Assembly (NCBI GenBank): GCA_041674525.1
Contig: JBAYVN010000004.1
Location: forward strand, 13,258-77,257
Direction: 5' to 3'
Source of the DNA: SHYQ01 sp041674525
GTDB lineage: Bacteria > Chloroflexota > Dehalococcoidia > UBA2979
Length of the DNA stretch: 64,000 nt
Below the pieces are notes generated by a model. It did not search any database. It was given only the letters and a program-made list of their open reading frames with translations, and was not told the DNA's origin. Below are positions 15,881-24,549 of this stretch, piece after piece (the first letter of the stretch is position 1; every line of letters begins with the position of its first letter). Made by a program: the position numbers and the translations under genes.

Positions 15881-16219
15881 TCAGGAGCCGCGCGATCGGC
15901 GCACAAATGACCACGTCGTCACCACCCGGTCGACCTCCTCCTGGCTCAGCAGGCGCACCGTCGCGTGCTCATTGACGAACGCAGCGGGGACGCACCACTC
16001 GGAGACCGACCCGTGCTCGACGATCGCCCACTGCCCGAGGTCGATGCTCGGGGGCATCTCCACCTCCAGCGCCTGGTCGCCGTTGGCGCCCACCGGCCAG
16101 TCAGAGAGAAAGACGCCCCTCATCCACCGGCTGCCGAGCCAGTGCGCGCCGTCGGGGTCGCGAAACCCCTCCCGAAGGATGACCTCGGCGCACGAGGTCG
16201 TGTGATAGTAGATCGCCAC
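15881..16219 (-). CDS. Small ADP-ribosyltransferase-fold-like protein (tentative)
   Basis: From a GTG at 16219 the product is 112 residues and begins VAIYYHTTSCAEVILREGFRD. The pattern Y-H-(T/G)-T-S followed by 'ILREGF' is common at the start of small proteins with an ADP-ribosyltransferase/KptA-like fold, and GVFLSDWP fits the second strand. No catalytic Glu could be assigned with confidence. It is followed by the hypothetical gene at 15838 on the same strand, 42 bases away. The family call is tentative. Confidence 0.5.
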   Translation of the reverse strand: MAIYYHTTSCAEVILREGFRDPDGAHWLGSRWMRGVFLSDWPVGANGDQALEVEMPPSIDLGQWAIVEHGSVSEWCVPAAFVNEHATVRLLSQEEVDRVVTTWSFVRRSRGS

Positions 16220-16340
16220 GACTTCAGCCCTGTCCGTCGCCCTCCCGCGGAGGCGGTCAGAATAGCATCGGCGCGGCACGGGCCGGTCCGCCCGAGACGC
16301 CCGCGGGCTCGGCTTGGCGAATCGCGAGACGCACGGCATA

Positions 16341-16352
16341 GTCTCCGGAGAC
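16341..16352. promoter_or_regulatory. 12-bp perfect palindrome upstream of the MFS gene
   Basis: GTCTCCGGAGAC is a perfect palindrome flanked by CATA on both sides, in the 238-base divergent gap before the MFS gene. It could be an operator, but no regulator gene lies next to it. Confidence 0.35.
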
Positions 16353-16457
16353 CATAGGCTCCAGAGACGGAGTGCAGTGGCGGGGTTCAGACTCCCGGGG
16401 CCGCGGGGAGACGGGACCCGGTTGGCTCAGGTCGTCCGGGGGGAGCGCGGAGAGAGC

Positions 16458-17756
16458 ATGACCGCCACGCCAGCGCAGCCGCCCCCGCCCGTCGAGGCGC
16501 CCGGAGACGACCCTGCGGGCGCTCGCCTGCGTGGCGCGGCGCGCGGGTTCTCCTCGCTGTACGACCCGCAGTTCCGGGCGCTCTGGTTCGGGCTCCTGTT
16601 CTCGCAGGGCGCGATGCAGATCAACATGGTGGCGCGCCCCTGGCTGGCCTACCACGTCTCCGGATCGGGCGCGGCGCTGGGCATCGTCGCCGTCGCCTCC
16701 GGCCTGCCGATGGTGCTCTTCTCCGTCATCGCCGGGGTCGTCGTCGATCGCACCGACAAGCGGCGGCTGCTGCTGGTGGTCACCGCGCTGCTCGCCGTGC
16801 TCTCGCTGGCCACGGCGGTGCTGGTGCACCTCGACATCATCGCGGTGTGGCACCTCGCGCTCGTCGGGATGCTGCAGGGCGGGATGTTCGCCTTCAACTT
16901 CCCCACGCGATCCGCGCTGATCCCCGCGCTCGTCTCGGCCGAGGACCTGCCCAACGCGATCGCGATGAACTCGACGGGCCTCAACCTCAACCGCGTCGCG
17001 GTGCCTGCGGTGGCCGGACTGCTGATCGCGTGGCAGCCGGCCGTCGCGTTCGACGTGATCACCCTGCTTTACGTGATCTCGACGCTGATGCTCCTGCGGC
17101 TGCCCACCCTGCACATCGAGCCGCGCTTGCACAGTGCGTTCCACGACATGGTGGGCGGCTTCCGGTACGTGTGGGAGACGCGGGCCGTGCGGCGCCTGCT
17201 CCTGCTCGCGCTCTTCCCCACGCTGCTGGGGATGCCGTTCCAGCAGTTCCTGCCGGTCTTCCAGGAGCAGGTGCTGCACGTGGGTCCTTCCGCGCTGGGG
17301 CTGATGTTCTCGGCGGTCGGCATCGGGTCGCTCACGGGATCGCTGGCGGTGGCGTACCTCCCGCAATCTCGCCTCACGCAGTTCCAGATGTTGGGCGGCT
17401 TCGCCTTCGGCCTCGCGCTCGTGGGCTTCGCGCTGTCCACCACGGTTCCGATGGCGCTGGGGATGCTGGCCCTCGTCGGGCTGACGAGCCAGGGGTACTT
17501 CGTGCTCAACAACGTGTTGCTGATGAACGCGACGCAGCGCGACTACTACGGGCGCACGATGAGCATCTACATGATCACGTGGTCGATCATGCCGGTTGCG
17601 GTGCTCCCGATGGGCGTCCTCATCGATGCGGTCGGGATGCCGTGGACCCAGGCGGCCGCCGGCGTGATCCTCACCGCCATCGTGGGCGCGATCCTGCTGC
17701 TGGGCCGCTGGAATGGGGGCACGCGCCCCCACCGCGGCGGTAGAATGCGACGGTGA
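16458..17756 (+). CDS. MFS transporter (DHA3/enterobactin-exporter type)
   Basis: A 432-residue membrane protein with about twelve hydrophobic segments. An N-terminal soluble Pro-rich stretch precedes FSSLYDPQFRALWFGLLFSQ, typical of DHA3-type MFS exporters; the loop VVDRTDKRRLLLV is the MFS loop-2/3 motif (GxxxDRxxRR). These exporters often move siderophores, macrolides or lipids, but the substrate is not readable here. GGAGAG lies just before the ATG. The following alpha/beta hydrolase begins 39 bases downstream on the same strand and may be co-transcribed. Confidence 0.88.
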   Translation: MTATPAQPPPPVEAPGDDPAGARLRGAARGFSSLYDPQFRALWFGLLFSQGAMQINMVARPWLAYHVSGSGAALGIVAVASGLPMVLFSVIAGVVVDRTDKRRLLLVVTALLAVLSLATAVLVHLDIIAVWHLALVGMLQGGMFAFNFPTRSALIPALVSAEDLPNAIAMNSTGLNLNRVAVPAVAGLLIAWQPAVAFDVITLLYVISTLMLLRLPTLHIEPRLHSAFHDMVGGFRYVWETRAVRRLLLLALFPTLLGMPFQQFLPVFQEQVLHVGPSALGLMFSAVGIGSLTGSLAVAYLPQSRLTQFQMLGGFAFGLALVGFALSTTVPMALGMLALVGLTSQGYFVLNNVLLMNATQRDYYGRTMSIYMITWSIMPVAVLPMGVLIDAVGMPWTQAAAGVILTAIVGAILLLGRWNGGTRPHRGGRMRR

Positions 17757-17795
17757 GCGCCGCCTGTGCGACGCCCCGGCGCGGAGGGGGGCCAC

Positions 17796-18533
17796 ATGTC
17801 GACGTTCGTTCTGGTGCATGGCGCCTTCGGAGGCGCGCACGGCTGGCACCGCGTCCGCCCGCTGCTGGCGGAGCACGGGCACGCAGTCTTCACGCCCAGC
17901 CTCACGGGCATCGGTGAGCGCGCGCACCTCACCAGCCCGCAGATCACGCTGAGCACCCACATCCAGGACGTGGTGAACTGCGTGGAGTACGAGGACCTGA
18001 CCGACATCGTGCTCGTCGGGTTCAGCTACGGCGGCATGGTGATCAGCGGCTGCGCGGATCTCATCGAGGACCGCATCGCGCATATCGTCTACCTCGACGC
18101 AGCGCTGCCGAAGGACGGCGAGTCTGCACGCGCCGCGGGCGGAGCGGAAGCGCCACCGCTGGCGTACCGCATGGGCCAGGAGTGGCTGGTGAAGGGCCCC
18201 GCGCGCGTCTACGACGACCCTGCCGAGGCGGCCTGGGCGGGACCGCGGCGCTCCGATCATCCCCTCGGATGCTTCATCGAGCCCGTCCGCCTCGCGAAGC
18301 CGATCGAGGAGTATGACTTCACGCGCACGTACATCAAGGCCACGGCCGACCGCCCCCCCGAGGACGAGCCGCTGCCGGCGCTGTGGCGCAACGCCGAGCA
18401 CACGCGAAGACACCCCGCGTGGCGCTACTACGAGATCGACACCACCCACATGGTCCCGAACAACCGCCCCGCAGAGCTCGTCGAGATCCTGCGCGACGTG
18501 ATCGCCGAGGAGTCGGCGGACGAGATCACCTGA
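17796..18533 (+). CDS. Alpha/beta hydrolase (esterase type)
   Basis: The 245-residue protein has the esterase-type opening TFVLVHGAFGGAHGW (oxyanion HGAF, about 8-11), nucleophile elbow GFSYGG with Ser77, and a final catalytic-type His in DTTHMVPNNRP. This is the plant SABP2/bacterial EstC-like group that cleaves small esters. Codons before the ATG carry GGAGGGGGGCC, giving a good ribosome binding site. It follows the MFS exporter closely. Natural substrate unknown. Confidence 0.88.
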   Translation: MSTFVLVHGAFGGAHGWHRVRPLLAEHGHAVFTPSLTGIGERAHLTSPQITLSTHIQDVVNCVEYEDLTDIVLVGFSYGGMVISGCADLIEDRIAHIVYLDAALPKDGESARAAGGAEAPPLAYRMGQEWLVKGPARVYDDPAEAAWAGPRRSDHPLGCFIEPVRLAKPIEEYDFTRTYIKATADRPPEDEPLPALWRNAEHTRRHPAWRYYEIDTTHMVPNNRPAELVEILRDVIAEESADEIT

Positions 18534-18626
18534 CCGTCCCGCCCTCCGTCACCGGAACACAGCGCATCCAACGAACAGCCGCAGCGGACAGGCGCGAGCA
18601 GCGGCAACCAGACGCGAGGAGCGAGA

Positions 18627-19067
18627 ATGCCCGAGTACCTCCCCAGCACCGCCGAGTGGGTCCGCCAGCAGGTGGATCTCTACGAGCGCACCAACGGCGC
18701 GGAGGGAAACACGCTCCGGGACACCGGGCTGCCGGTGATCATCGTGACCAACACCGGGAAGCGGACCGGCGGGATCCGCAAGACGCCGCTGATGCGCGTC
18801 ACGGACGGGGAGAACTACGTCCTCGTCGGCTCGCGCGGGGGAGCCCCTCAACACCCCGTGTGGGTGCACAATCTGCGCGCGCACCCGGACGTGGAGATCC
18901 GCGACCGCGAGCGCGTCCAGCCGATGCGCGTGCGGGAGATCCGTGACGACGCGGAGCGCGCGCGCCTGTGGGCGCTGGCGGTGCAGGCGTACCCGCCCTA
19001 CGAGGAGTACCAGCAGCGCACCGACCGGAAGATCCCCGTCTTCCTGGCGGAGCCGGTCAACGCCTGA
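18627..19067 (+). CDS. Nitroreductase/F420-dependent (Ddn-type) oxidoreductase
   Basis: A 146-residue split-barrel protein with the Ddn family pattern: VIIVTNTGKRTGGIRKTPLMRV (about 37-58), then YVLVGSRGGAPQHPVWVHNLRAHPDVEI. Members bind deazaflavin F420 and reduce nitroaromatics, quinones or enones; GSxGGAPxxPxWxxNL is the diagnostic signature. This implies that the host makes F420, which fits Chloroflexota or Actinomycetota. GAGGAGCGAGA precedes the ATG. It follows the hydrolase by 93 bases. Confidence 0.9.
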   Translation: MPEYLPSTAEWVRQQVDLYERTNGAEGNTLRDTGLPVIIVTNTGKRTGGIRKTPLMRVTDGENYVLVGSRGGAPQHPVWVHNLRAHPDVEIRDRERVQPMRVREIRDDAERARLWALAVQAYPPYEEYQQRTDRKIPVFLAEPVNA

Positions 19068-19261
19068 CGCCCGCGCCGTCCGGCGCCTGCCCTGGCGTCA
19101 CCGATCTTGATCGTTCGTGCGTGACGAAGCGCCGGCGCGGCCTCGTGCCTTGCTAGGGCGATTACGGTTGTGGTAATGGAATTGCCTCGGTTGAAGCGCC
19201 GGCCGCACGACGCCGGGCAGGACCGCCACCGGACCGCTGCCACGCAGGATCGCAGGACACC

Positions 19262-21703
19262 ATGGCTACGCTCGCGCTGCAGGATCTCGCCGTGCTCGAG
19301 TGCGGAACGCGGCTCAGCGTCGCGATGTGCGGCAGGCTGCTGACCGACCTCGGCGCGCGCGTCACGAAGGTCGAACCGATCGAGGGTGACCCCGCGCGCC
19401 GGGCGGGCCCCTTCCCCGGCGACGCCGCGGATCCGGAGCGCAGCGGGCTCTTCGCCTACCTCAACCGCGGCAAGCGCGGCGTCACGCTCGACCTCGACAC
19501 GCCCGAGGGGCGGGACTCGCTGCGGCGCATCGCCGGCGCGTTCGACGTGGTGATCGCGGGCGGGTCGTACGCCGAGCTCAAGCGCTGGGGCGTGCTGGAG
19601 GAGGACCTGCGCGACGTGAAGCCGGGGCTGATCTGCGCCGCGGTCACGCCCTTCGGGCTCACCGGTCCGCGGCGCGACGCGCCGGACAGCGAGATCGTGG
19701 TCACCGCGCTGAGCGGCATCGGCTACTACGTCCCCGGCCCTATGGAATCGCCGGGACTGCCGCCCGTGGTTCCCGGGACGCACCTCGCGGACTTCACCGC
19801 GGGCGTGCAGGCCGCGTCCGCCACGATGACGGCGGTGGTCGGGCGGGACGCCACGGGCGCCGGGCGCCAGGTCGACGTCTCCGAGCAGGAGACGTTCCTG
19901 GACAGCCTGCGCATGTACCTCTGCACGTACGCGTACGAGGGAACGATCCACCCGCGCGGCGCGGCCAACCAGAACGCGATCGTCGCCGGGCAGACCGGGA
20001 AGTGCACGGATGGTTACGTGACGGGAGTACCCGGCCCGCAGGCGGCGAACCCCGCGTGGGCGAACCTCGTCGAGGCGATGGGGAGGCCGGAGTGGGCCGC
20101 CGACGAGCGCATGGCCGATCCCGAGTACCGCCGCGCGCACGCCGCGGAGATCGTCGCCCGCATCAACGAATGGACCGGGAGCCTGCCCAAGGCCGAGGTC
20201 GCCGCGCGGCTGCAGGAACGCCACGCCACCAGCCTGCCGGTGAACGACATCGACGATCTCCTCGTCAACGAGCAGCTCGCGGCGCGCGGGTACTTCGTCC
20301 CCCTCGATCACCCCGGCCTCCAGCAGGCGCGGGTCCCGGCGAGCCCGATCCGCTTCGACGGCGCCCCGATCGCCGGGAACGGCCGCGCGCCCTTCCTCGG
20401 CGAGCACAACGCCGAGGTGCTGGTGAGCGCGGCGCCGGGAGCCGCTGCCGCGCCCCGGACGCTGCCCGGGATCGCGCCCGGCCGAGGCACCCCGCTCCCG
20501 CTTGCGGGCGTGCGCATCCTCGATCTCACGTGGTGGATCGCGGGGCCCTGGGCGACCACGCAGATGGCGATGATGGGCGCGGACGTGATCCGCCTGGAGA
20601 GCCGCGCCCGGCCGGACAGCATGCGCAATACCACGCCCTTCGCGGACGGTGAGCCCGGCATCAACCGCAGCGGGCGCTGGAACAGCCACAACTACACGAA
20701 GCGCTCGGCCGCCCTCAACCTCGCGAAGCCCGAGGGGCTGGAGCTCGCGAAGCGCCTCGTGGCGAAGTGCGACATCGTCTTCGAGAACTTCGCGGCGGGC
20801 GTGCTCGATCGCATGGGCCTCGACTACGAGACGCTGAAGGCGATCAACCCGCGTGTGATCCTCTGCTCCGTGTCCGTGATCGGACGTGACGGCCCCTTCC
20901 GGCACTACGTCGGCATGGGGCCCGGCGCCATCGCGTACTCCGGCCTGAGCGCCATCACCGGGCACCGGGGCGGTCCGCACGGGACCATCCCGCCGTTCCT
21001 CGCGGACTACACCACCGCGTGGCACGCCGAGCTCGCCATGCTCGCGGCCCTGCACGAGCGCGACCGGACGGGCGTGGGCCGCCGCATCGAGCTCTCCATG
21101 GTCGAGGCACAGGCGAGCCAGCTGCCGGAGCCGTTCATCGACGCCACGCTCAACGGCCGGATCGCCACGCGCAAGGGCAACGACCATCCGTTCATGGCGC
21201 CCCACGGGTACTACCCGTGCGCCGGCAACGACCGCTGGCTGGCGCTCTCCGTGGCAAACGGCGAGCAGTGGCGCGGGCTCTGCGACGTCCTCGACGGCCC
21301 CGGGCATCGCCTCAGCGGCGACCCCCGCTTCGCCGGCGCGGACGGCCGCCTGCAGCACCGTGACGAACTGGACGCCGTGATCGGGAGCGCCACGAGCCGG
21401 CTCGACCCCTTCGCGCTGGAGGCGCGGCTGCGCGACGCCGGCGTCCCCGCGGGCGTGGCCCTGAACCCGGAGGATGTCTTCGCCGACCCCCACCTGCGGG
21501 AGCGCGAGGTCTTCATCAGCCCCCCGCACGAGGAGGTGGGCCCCTACCCCATGGTCGGGCTCGCCTGGAAGCTCTCGGGGGCGCCCCCGGCCGTGTGGGC
21601 CTCGCCCTCGCTGGGTCAGCACAACGCGTACGTCTACGGGGACTTGCTCGGCATGGGCAACGCCGAGATCGAGGCGCTCCAGGCGTCCGGTGTCGTGGCG
21701 TAG
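19262..21703 (+). CDS. Fused tandem family III CoA-transferase (CaiB/BaiF-like, two domains)
   Basis: At 813 residues this is twice the usual size: two CaiB/BaiF domains in one chain. Domain 1 (about 1-395) has LAVLECGTRLSVAMCGRLLTDLGARVTKVEP and a catalytic-position Asp in HLADFTAG; domain 2 (about 410-813) restarts with VRILDLTWWIAGPWATTQMAMMGADVIRLE and has ADYTTAW. Family III enzymes move CoA between organic acids through an aspartyl-CoA intermediate and work as intertwined dimers, so the fusion would be a single-chain pseudo-dimer. Codon use matches the neighbours. It is preceded by a 194-base gap. Substrate unknown. Confidence 0.9.
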   Translation: MATLALQDLAVLECGTRLSVAMCGRLLTDLGARVTKVEPIEGDPARRAGPFPGDAADPERSGLFAYLNRGKRGVTLDLDTPEGRDSLRRIAGAFDVVIAGGSYAELKRWGVLEEDLRDVKPGLICAAVTPFGLTGPRRDAPDSEIVVTALSGIGYYVPGPMESPGLPPVVPGTHLADFTAGVQAASATMTAVVGRDATGAGRQVDVSEQETFLDSLRMYLCTYAYEGTIHPRGAANQNAIVAGQTGKCTDGYVTGVPGPQAANPAWANLVEAMGRPEWAADERMADPEYRRAHAAEIVARINEWTGSLPKAEVAARLQERHATSLPVNDIDDLLVNEQLAARGYFVPLDHPGLQQARVPASPIRFDGAPIAGNGRAPFLGEHNAEVLVSAAPGAAAAPRTLPGIAPGRGTPLPLAGVRILDLTWWIAGPWATTQMAMMGADVIRLESRARPDSMRNTTPFADGEPGINRSGRWNSHNYTKRSAALNLAKPEGLELAKRLVAKCDIVFENFAAGVLDRMGLDYETLKAINPRVILCSVSVIGRDGPFRHYVGMGPGAIAYSGLSAITGHRGGPHGTIPPFLADYTTAWHAELAMLAALHERDRTGVGRRIELSMVEAQASQLPEPFIDATLNGRIATRKGNDHPFMAPHGYYPCAGNDRWLALSVANGEQWRGLCDVLDGPGHRLSGDPRFAGADGRLQHRDELDAVIGSATSRLDPFALEARLRDAGVPAGVALNPEDVFADPHLREREVFISPPHEEVGPYPMVGLAWKLSGAPPAVWASPSLGQHNAYVYGDLLGMGNAEIEALQASGVVA

Positions 21704-21816
21704 CGAGGGCACCTCACCTCGTCGCGAACGCGGTAGCATGTTCCGCCTGCGCGAGCTTCGCCGCGGCAGGTGATCAGCGGAGCGGGCCGGCATGCCCGCC
21801 GGGAGAGGTGCGAAAG

Positions 21817-22761
21817 ATGGAGTACCGGCAGCTCGGCCGTTCTGGTTTGCAGGTCTCGGTCGTCAGCCTCGGCACGAACCAGTTCGGCAGCCCCGTGGAT
21901 GCCGACGGCGTGCAGTCGATCATGGACGCGGCGCTGGAGTCCGGGATCAATTTCGTCGACACGGCGGACGGCTACGGCGGCGGCCTGTCGGAGCAGTACA
22001 TCGGGCGCGCGATCAAGGCCCACCGCTCGGACTGGGTGGTGATGACGAAGTTCGGCAACTATCCCGCGGGCGAGGGGCCGAACCGTCGAGGCAACTCGCG
22101 CGGCTACATGCGCAAGGCCGTGGCCGGCGCGCTGCAACGCCTGGACACCGACTACCTGGACGTCTACCTGTTCCACCGCCCCGATCCGGTGACCCCGATC
22201 GAGGAGCAGATGTCGGCGATGGATGACCTCGTGCACGAGGGCCTCGTCCGGTACATCGGCTGCTCCAACTGGGCGGGCTGGCAGATCGCGGCAGCGAACG
22301 AGACGGCGAACCGTCGGGGCTGGACGCCGTTCATCGCCTCGCAGCCGGCGTACAGCCTGATGAACCGCGCGCCGGAGGGCGAGCACATCGACTCCTGCGC
22401 GTACTACGGGCTGGGCCTCACGCCGTTCAGTTCGCTCGCGGGGGGCTTCCTCACCGGGAAGCACCGGCGCGGCCAGGCCCCCGTCCCCGGTACGCGCGTG
22501 GCGAGGAACCCCCGCGCGCCCCAGACGCTGCTCACGGACGCCAACTTCGACCGGCTGGAAGCATGGGAGGCGATCGCGCGCGACGCCGGTCTCTCCATGA
22601 CGCAGCTCGCCCTCGGCTGGGTCGCCGCCCAGCCCACCGTGTCCTCGGTCATCTGCGGGGCCACCTCCGCGGACCAGGTGCGTGAGAATGCGACGGTGAG
22701 CGACGCGCTGGCGAAGATCACCCCGGACGTGCTGAAGGCGATCGCGGACGCGGGGCGCTAG
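21817..22761 (+). CDS. Aldo/keto reductase
   Basis: A 314-residue NADPH-dependent reductase with the AKR tetrad: Asp and Tyr in VDTADGYGGGLSE, Lys in VVMTKFGN and His in VYLFHRPDP. The N-terminus MEYRQLGRSGLQVSVVSLGTNQFG is typical of the AKR11/12-type (YhdN/Tas-like) group. Substrate unknown. The ATG follows GGGAGAGG. A strong hairpin just after the stop ends the transcript. Confidence 0.92.
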   Translation: MEYRQLGRSGLQVSVVSLGTNQFGSPVDADGVQSIMDAALESGINFVDTADGYGGGLSEQYIGRAIKAHRSDWVVMTKFGNYPAGEGPNRRGNSRGYMRKAVAGALQRLDTDYLDVYLFHRPDPVTPIEEQMSAMDDLVHEGLVRYIGCSNWAGWQIAAANETANRRGWTPFIASQPAYSLMNRAPEGEHIDSCAYYGLGLTPFSSLAGGFLTGKHRRGQAPVPGTRVARNPRAPQTLLTDANFDRLEAWEAIARDAGLSMTQLALGWVAAQPTVSSVICGATSADQVRENATVSDALAKITPDVLKAIADAGR

Positions 22762-22785
22762 GCGATCTCGGCACGGAGCAGACGC

Positions 22786-22817
22786 GAGGAAGGCCCGGCG
22801 ACTGCCGGGCCTTCCTC
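22786..22817 (+). terminator. Hairpin terminator after the aldo/keto reductase gene
   Basis: A 14-base perfect stem GAGGAAGGCCCGGC with a GACT loop stands 24 bases after the stop, between convergent genes. It lacks a long T-run, so it may act in both directions as a stem-only terminator. Confidence 0.8.
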
Positions 22818-22867
22818 GTGCTCCTGACTGGACCGTGTCCGTGATCGAACGTGAACCGGTGCCGCGG

Positions 22868-24253
22868 CTACGGCCGGACGATCCCTACGTTCCCCTCGCG
22901 CGTCACCTTCGTGCCGTAGAGCGCCGAGAGGCGCTCGAAGCGATCGAGGATCTCGCGCGCGACGTCGCCATCCGCCAGCACCGGCCGCCCACGCTGGTAG
23001 CGCGGCTTCCCGAAGCCCAGGTCCACCGGGTGCAGGCGGATCTCCGCGAACTCGTGGCCCTTGTTCCACTTCGTCATCGCCAGCGCGCTCTCCCAGCGGC
23101 GTGGCGCGACCGTCTGACCGCGCGTCTCGTTCGCGGAGCGGGTGTTGTAGAACTGCTCCGGCGTGTGCTCCCACGACAGCCCCTGGCCCAGGTAGTTGTC
23201 CTGCGGCTGCAGCAGCACCGTGTCGTTCTCCAGGAAGAAGTCGCCGAGCGAGTAGAAGATCGGCTTCCCGTTGTAGATCTCGATGCCGCGATCCTGGTGC
23301 GGACCGTGACCGACGAAGACGTCCGCGCCGGCGTCGATGCACGAGCGCATGATCGTCTGCACAGCCTCGGCGGGCTCGTCCTCAGTGTTTCCGGACTCGT
23401 GGTTGTGCATTGTGCAGATGACCCAGTCCGCCATGCCCCGCGCGTCGCGCACCCGCTGCAGCCACCCCTCCAGGTCGCCGGCGTGCGGCGTGGAGTGGCG
23501 CTCGAACTTGGCGCCCAGCGTGAACTTCACCCAGCTCAGGGACTCGTACATCGGCCACAGGCCGACGAGGTAGAACTCGGTGTCGGTGTCCGGCGGCAGC
23601 GGCGCACCGAAGCCGCCCACGCGGCGGCGCTCCTTCTGCTCCTCGAAATGCAGTCCCTGGCTTGTGAGGCGGATAGCGTCGAACGTCGGCTTGTCGACGA
23701 CGTACTCCACCGTGTGGCGGATGTAGTTCGACCCCGGCCGTCCCTGCACATCCCGGCGCTGGTCGCCGGCGCGGCCCGGAGGCGGTCCGGAGGTCGTGGC
23801 GGACAGGAGGGCGATCCGCCCCTTCGACGTCTCGATGTATACGGGGCCGCGTGCCTCGGCCAGGTTCCTCCCGGTGCCGGCGAACGGCATGTTGAACTTC
23901 CGGAGGTTCTCGATGTTCTTGAGCACCCCACCCTCGCCGTAATCGAACGAATGGTTGCAGGCGGTGCTCAGGAAGTCGAAGCCCATCCACTGCAGCTCGG
24001 CGATGTTGTGCGGGTCGGACCGCATGTAGGTGCCGCCCGACATGTAGGCAGGCGTGGGCTCGTAGTCGTGGAACAGCATCTCGGCGTGGGTGAAGCCCAC
24101 GTCGGCGCTGCGGATCATCTCGACCAGTTTGGTGAAATCCGGCTCCCGGTCCCTAGACACCGCGCGAGTGATCAGGGACTCACCCGTCAGCGCCATCAGG
24201 ATGTCGCCCGACTCTGCCTCGTAGATGCTTCGATCGTATGAATAGGTTGTCAT
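22868..24253 (-). CDS. CapA family protein (PGA_cap metallophosphatase-like)
   Basis: The 461-residue protein has the CapA order of motifs: ILMALTGESLI, VGFTHAEMLFHD, FDFLSTACNHSFDYGEGG, VICTMHNHES, GADVFVGHGPHQDRGIEIYNGKPIFYSLGDFF. The His/Asn/Asp residues in NHSFDYG, HNHE and GHGPH resemble the metal site of calcineurin-like phosphatases. CapA homologues outside capsule operons have unknown roles, and no capB/capC is nearby. There is no signal peptide, unlike secreted capsule CapA. GGGAGG precedes the ATG. It lies in a catabolic neighbourhood, so it may act in metabolism rather than capsule making (inference). Confidence 0.85.
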   Translation of the reverse strand: MTTYSYDRSIYEAESGDILMALTGESLITRAVSRDREPDFTKLVEMIRSADVGFTHAEMLFHDYEPTPAYMSGGTYMRSDPHNIAELQWMGFDFLSTACNHSFDYGEGGVLKNIENLRKFNMPFAGTGRNLAEARGPVYIETSKGRIALLSATTSGPPPGRAGDQRRDVQGRPGSNYIRHTVEYVVDKPTFDAIRLTSQGLHFEEQKERRRVGGFGAPLPPDTDTEFYLVGLWPMYESLSWVKFTLGAKFERHSTPHAGDLEGWLQRVRDARGMADWVICTMHNHESGNTEDEPAEAVQTIMRSCIDAGADVFVGHGPHQDRGIEIYNGKPIFYSLGDFFLENDTVLLQPQDNYLGQGLSWEHTPEQFYNTRSANETRGQTVAPRRWESALAMTKWNKGHEFAEIRLHPVDLGFGKPRYQRGRPVLADGDVAREILDRFERLSALYGTKVTREGNVGIVRP

Positions 24254-24432
24254 GCTACAGCCCTCCCGCTCATCACGAGCGCGCGTAGCATAGGCCCGCG
24301 GATCAAGCGCGTCACGTGATCCGGGAATCGTCGCGTCGCGGCCTCCTGGATCGCGGCTTCAACATGATGCCCCCGCACCACAGCCCGGCTCCCGCCGCGC
24401 CGCGCGCGCCGTGGACAAACCTCGAGCATGCA

Positions 24433-24458
24433 AGAAGCCCGCCTTTCGGCGGGCTTCT
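24433..24458 (-). terminator. Hairpin terminator after the acyl-CoA dehydrogenase gene
   Basis: AGAAGCCCGCC-TTTC-GGCGGGCTTCT forms an 11-base perfect stem with a tetraloop, about 90 bases past the stop of the minus-strand dehydrogenase. No long T-run follows. The remainder of the gap 24254-24549 holds no gene that I can support. Confidence 0.7.
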
Positions 24459-24549
24459 CCACGCTTGCGGACGGCCTTCTGCTTGGAGGCAGACATGCTC
24501 GACGATAGGTGCCCGCAAACGCGACCAGGCGCGCTGGTCTGCGCGATTG

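Noticed and set aside
16257..18449. Long minus-strand frame of 730 codons over the MFS and hydrolase genes
   Set aside because: His/Arg/Gln-rich antisense sequence with no motif; the plus-strand genes are clear.
22868..24253. Capsule (poly-gamma-glutamate) biosynthesis locus
   Set aside because: Only the CapA-like gene is present; no ligase or transporter partner is near it and no signal peptide is seen.
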